A DNA stretch of 7,743 nt from Patescibacteria group bacterium (GTDB taxonomy: Bacteria > Patescibacteriota > Patescibacteriia > JAACEG01 > JAGUWE01): positions 1 to 7,743 of the forward strand of contig JAGUWE010000038.1 in the NCBI GenBank assembly GCA_020062525.1, given 5' to 3'. The notes beneath the pieces are model-generated. The model searched no databases and was not told the DNA's origin. It worked only from the letters and a program-made list of their open reading frames with translations. Every line of letters begins with the position of its first letter. Within the stretch, counting starts at the first letter, position 1. The position numbers and the translations under genes are program-made. Shown one piece after another: positions 5,482 through 7,743 of this stretch.

Positions 5482-6330
5482 ATGGAAAAAATTTTAATTA
5501 TCGGTGCCAAGGGAATGTTGGGACAGCAGTTGGTCAAGGTTTTTAGTGAGGATAAAAATTATCAAGTCATTGGCTGGGATAAGGAGGAAATTGATATCGC
5601 CAATTTTGAAGAAATTCGTGAGAAAATTTCAGTCAAAAAATCAGACATAATTATTAATTCAGCTGCCTATAATAATGTTGACGGTTGTGAAGAGCAGGAG
5701 GGGTTAGCTAACTTAATTAATGGTTATGCCGTTGGTTATTTAGCTAACGTTGCCCAGGAAATTAATGCTTTAATTGTTCATTATAGTACTGGGTATATCT
5801 TTGATGGTGAAAAAGATGGCTACAGGGAAGATGACAGACCGCAGCCGATTTCCAAATACGCCTTTTCAAAACACTTAGGTGAAAAAGAGTTGGTGCGAGG
5901 AACTAATAAATTTTATTTAATTCGCACTAATTTACTTTTTGGGCCAGCGGTTTTAGTGCCGGGCGCCAAAAAAAGTTTTGTTGATTTAATTTTAGAGTTA
6001 GCTGAAAGACAAGATTCATTTAAATTTGTCAGTGATGAAATAAGTAATCCGACTTATGTAATTGATTTAGCTGTGGCAACTAAGAAATTGATTGAAGAAA
6101 AACATTCATTTGGCATTTATCATTTGGTTAATGAGGGCCGGGCTTCCTGGTATGATTGGGCTCAAGAAATATTTAGATTATCCGAGCTAAAAAAAGAAAT
6201 TATGGCCATTAAGTCTGAGCAATATCCGCGGCCGGCTAAACGACCGAAAAATTCAGTGCTTCTTAATACTAAGTTTCCTAAACTACGCTCCTGGCAAGAA
6301 GCTTTGGCTGAATATTTGCAAAAAAGATAA
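5482..6330 (+). CDS. rmlD: dTDP-4-dehydrorhamnose reductase (RmlD-like)
   Basis: Cytoplasmic extended-SDR reductase that would use NAD(P)H to reduce the 4-keto group of dTDP-4-dehydrorhamnose, the last step to dTDP-L-rhamnose. The 282 residues match the usual length. Motifs are G8-A-K-G11-M-L-G14 (cofactor), NSAAYNNVD (59-67), HYSTGYIFDG (100-109) with T103, Y126-A-F-S-K130 followed by LGE, and the C-terminal RPKNSVLLNT segment typical of RmlD. The T/Y/K catalytic set is intact, but the canonical STD is STG: G104 stands where Asp usually sits. An AAGG at 5466-5469, 12 nt before the ATG, is the most Shine-Dalgarno-like site in the window. The gene follows the TIM-barrel gene after 8 nt. The family also includes other NDP-sugar reductases, so the exact product is inferred from the operon. 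Confidence 0.9.
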   Translation: MEKILIIGAKGMLGQQLVKVFSEDKNYQVIGWDKEEIDIANFEEIREKISVKKSDIIINSAAYNNVDGCEEQEGLANLINGYAVGYLANVAQEINALIVHYSTGYIFDGEKDGYREDDRPQPISKYAFSKHLGEKELVRGTNKFYLIRTNLLFGPAVLVPGAKKSFVDLILELAERQDSFKFVSDEISNPTYVIDLAVATKKLIEEKHSFGIYHLVNEGRASWYDWAQEIFRLSELKKEIMAIKSEQYPRPAKRPKNSVLLNTKFPKLRSWQEALAEYLQKR

Positions 6331-6412
6331 AATGTGATAAAAGTAGTATATCAGACACTCAGTGAGTTAGAAGTTAAATTTGCTAAATTTAACTTAACGG
6401 TATTTAAATATT
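6331..6412 (+). promoter_or_regulatory. Gap before rmlA with a strong AT-rich hairpin and a small dyad
   Basis: This 82-bp gap holds a perfect hairpin, AAGTTAAATTT (6371-6381), loop GCT, AAATTTAACTT (6385-6395), ending 17 nt before the rmlA ATG. A shorter dyad lies just upstream, ACTCA (6357-6361), G, TGAGT (6363-6367). A weak extended -10-like TGTGATAAA at 6333-6341 would place rmlA transcription start just before the dyad, but no good -35 was found. No T-run follows the hairpin, so it is not a clear terminator. It could be an operator, a 5'-UTR structure or an RNA-processing site. Confidence 0.4.
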
Positions 6413-7138
6413 ATGCGCGGAATAATTTTATCAGGCGGGGCAGCGACAAGGTTAAGACCCTGCACCAAAGTAACAAGCAAACAATTATTGCCGATTTATA
6501 ATCGGCCGATGATTTATTATCCTTTAAACACTTTAATTAAAGCGGGGATAAAAGAAATTTTAATTATTGTAGCGCCGGAAAGAGCTGGAGATTATTTAAA
6601 CCTGCTTGGCAGCGGTAAAGAATTCGGCGTGAAATTTACTTATGAAATTCAGGACCAGCCAGCTGGAATTGCGGAAGCTTTTATAATCGGAGAAAATTTT
6701 ATTGACGAAGATAATGTTACCTTAATTTTGGGAGACAATATTTTTGAAGATGATTTAAGCGAGGAAATAAAGAATTTTAGAAAAGGCGGTAAAGTATTTG
6801 CTAAAAAAGTGCCGGATCCGGAAAGATTTGGCGTAGTTAAATTTGATGAAAATGGGAAAGCCCAAAAGATTGTGGAAAAGCCGAAAGAGTGGCTAAGCGA
6901 TTATGCCGTAACCGGACTTTATGTTTATGACAATAAGGTCGTAAAAATTGCCAAAAATTTAAAGCCAAGCGGGCGGGGAGAGCTTGAAATTACCGATATC
7001 AATTCTATCTATTTGGAAAAAAAGGAATTGGAAGTCGCGATTGTAAATGGCGAATGGATAGATGCCGGGACTTTTGATAGCCTGCTTCGGGCTCAAAATT
7101 TGGCCAAAAAAAAATTGCAGAATAAATTGGTGATATAA
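6413..7138 (+). CDS. rmlA: Glucose-1-phosphate thymidylyltransferase (RmlA), short form
   Basis: Cytoplasmic nucleotidyltransferase that makes dTDP-glucose from dTTP and glucose-1-phosphate, the first step of the pathway. Motifs are the nucleotide loop L6-S-G-G-A-A-T-R-L14, KQLLP (23-27), QDQPAGIAEAF (80-90), L106-G-D108-N (metal), E155-K156-P157 (sugar-phosphate binding), GELEITD (189-195) and W215-I-D217-A-G-T (second metal ligand). The loop has Ala at position 11 where the consensus GGxGTRL has Gly. At 241 residues it lacks the C-terminal extension of about 50 residues found in enterobacterial RmlA, which takes part in its allosteric dTDP-sugar site, so feedback control may differ. It is last in the block, 82 bp after rmlD, and is followed by a strong terminator. 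Confidence 0.93.
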   Translation: MRGIILSGGAATRLRPCTKVTSKQLLPIYNRPMIYYPLNTLIKAGIKEILIIVAPERAGDYLNLLGSGKEFGVKFTYEIQDQPAGIAEAFIIGENFIDEDNVTLILGDNIFEDDLSEEIKNFRKGGKVFAKKVPDPERFGVVKFDENGKAQKIVEKPKEWLSDYAVTGLYVYDNKVVKIAKNLKPSGRGELEITDINSIYLEKKELEVAIVNGEWIDAGTFDSLLRAQNLAKKKLQNKLVI

Positions 7139-7149
7139 GTTATGGTTAA

Positions 7150-7191
7150 AAACCAAAAAAGACAAATCTTAAGATTTGTCTTTTTTGGTTT
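7150..7191. terminator. Perfect 42-bp palindrome, bidirectional terminator between convergent genes
   Basis: Positions 7150-7170 are the exact reverse complement of 7171-7191. The inner stem GACAAATCTT / AAGATTTGTC is flanked by a six-A run on the left and a six-T run on the right, so transcripts from either strand end in a hairpin followed by a U-run. It lies 11 nt after the rmlA stop and 17 nt beyond the minus-strand gene's stop, as expected between convergent genes. Confidence 0.93.
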
Positions 7192-7208
7192 GGATAAGTA
7201 TTAAAATT

Positions 7209-7743
7209 TTATTGAATTTCTATTTGATATAAATCAAAAAGACCTGTTTCTTTGCTTAAAGTGAAATAGAGTTTGTCGCCTTGACTGTTGACAAATAAAT
7301 CATTAATTTTGCCTTTAATTGGATAATTGACAAGATTGACTTTGTCTCTGAGATCTAATTCAACGATTTTAATTGCTTCTTCGGAATTAAAAATAAGATG
7401 ATGCCAATCAGGATACCAGACAATCTGACCGATGGGTTGGCTAAATCTTGAAACCAGCTCTTTTTTATTTTCTTTTTGGTAATAAACAATAATTTCAAAA
7501 TCATTGTAATATAATAATTTCTCATTCCCTTTTTTTTCTGCCCAACCGGCGTCTTTGGCGTTAGCAGTTAAAACTTCCCCTAAATCATTATGAACCACCA
7601 TTAATTTAGTTGCGGTTTTATTTATTAAGGTTAACAGGTCTGGTGAATCAATAAAATGATAATTGCCCCTATTCAAAGTAATGGAATTGGTTAATTGTTG
7701 TTTTAACTCGCTTTTGGTAACTTTTGCTAAATAATTATCTTCA
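7209..7743 (-). CDS. C-terminal part of a probable PEGA/WD40-like beta-propeller protein (5' end outside window)
   Basis: The reading frame is open from the window edge to the TAA at 7209-7211, showing 177 complete codons, so the true start lies beyond 7743. A TTG at 7674-7676 is not a believable start, because the frame upstream continues with similar sequence. Propeller-like blade patterns are visible: IVWYPDWHHLIFN followed by an IKIVELDLRD strand, and INDLFVNSQGDKLYFTLS followed by LFDLYQIEIQ at the C-terminus. These W/F-x-PD-x-x-x-L and SQGDKLYF signatures are typical of WD40-like/TolB-type blades. In Patescibacteria such blades often sit at the end of membrane-anchored PEGA-domain proteins, but the part that would prove this is missing. 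The protein is convergent with the rml block and separated from it by the shared terminator, so it is a separate transcription unit. Confidence 0.7.
   Translation of the reverse strand, partial: EDNYLAKVTKSELKQQLTNSITLNRGNYHFIDSPDLLTLINKTATKLMVVHNDLGEVLTANAKDAGWAEKKGNEKLLYYNDFEIIVYYQKENKKELVSRFSQPIGQIVWYPDWHHLIFNSEEAIKIVELDLRDKVNLVNYPIKGKINDLFVNSQGDKLYFTLSKETGLFDLYQIEIQ

Noticed and set aside
6371..6395. Intrinsic terminator after rmlD
   Set aside because: The stem is wholly AT except for one pair and is not followed by a T-run.
45..7138. Possible recoding of TGA (as in Gracilibacteria)
   Set aside because: No in-frame TGA is needed in any gene; all read through under the standard code and stop at TAA or TAG. 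The absence of TGA stops among so few genes is weak evidence.
7209..7676. A complete 155-residue minus-strand gene starting at a TTG
   Set aside because: The frame stays open to the window edge with 22 more codons, so this is the 3' part of a longer gene.

Overview
The window looks like a piece of a Candidatus Patescibacteria (CPR) chromosome. This is judged by eye, not by a search. It is AT-rich, most starts lack a Shine-Dalgarno sequence, and no gene uses TGA either as its stop or internally. The proteins read as streamlined versions of known families, and the gaps are filled with AT-rich heptamer repeats and small palindromic elements. No plasmid, phage, IS transposase, CRISPR, tRNA or rRNA signal was seen.

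Region 1 (45-3075) holds four plus-strand genes. They are a polytopic GT-C/GT39-like glycosyltransferase, a single-pass protein with an extracytoplasmic domain that I do not recognise, a 73-residue two-helix membrane protein, and an RmlC-like cupin whose start overlaps the small gene by 8 nt. Region 2 (3243-3638) is a HIT-family protein whose histidine triad reads H-A-H-V-W instead of HxHxH. Region 3 (3769-7138) is the dTDP-sugar block: rmlB, an xylose-isomerase-like/AP-endonuclease-2-type TIM-barrel protein that overlaps rmlB by 11 nt, rmlD and rmlA. It closes at a perfect 42-bp palindrome (7150-7191) that can terminate transcription from both sides. Region 4 (7209-7743) is the C-terminal part of a minus-strand gene running off the window, probably the beta-propeller end of a PEGA/WD40-like surface protein.

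Together RmlA (glucose-1-phosphate to dTDP-glucose), RmlB (4,6-dehydration), the RmlC-like cupin (epimerisation) and RmlD (reduction) could make dTDP-L-rhamnose or a related 6-deoxyhexose. The upstream membrane glycosyltransferase module is a plausible user of surface-glycan precursors, but that link is inferred from proximity alone. GT-C enzymes normally use lipid-linked, not nucleotide-linked, donors.

The least ordinary signals are four. First, the TIM-barrel protein, with a full set of candidate metal ligands, sits between rmlB and rmlD. Second, RmlC-like, RmlD-like and HIT proteins each carry a substitution at a usually conserved functional position. Third, the gaps contain heptamer tandem arrays in at least six places, two of them running up to start codons. 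Fourth, two different palindromic elements share the same 8-bp ends (ATTGTCAT/ATGACAAT).
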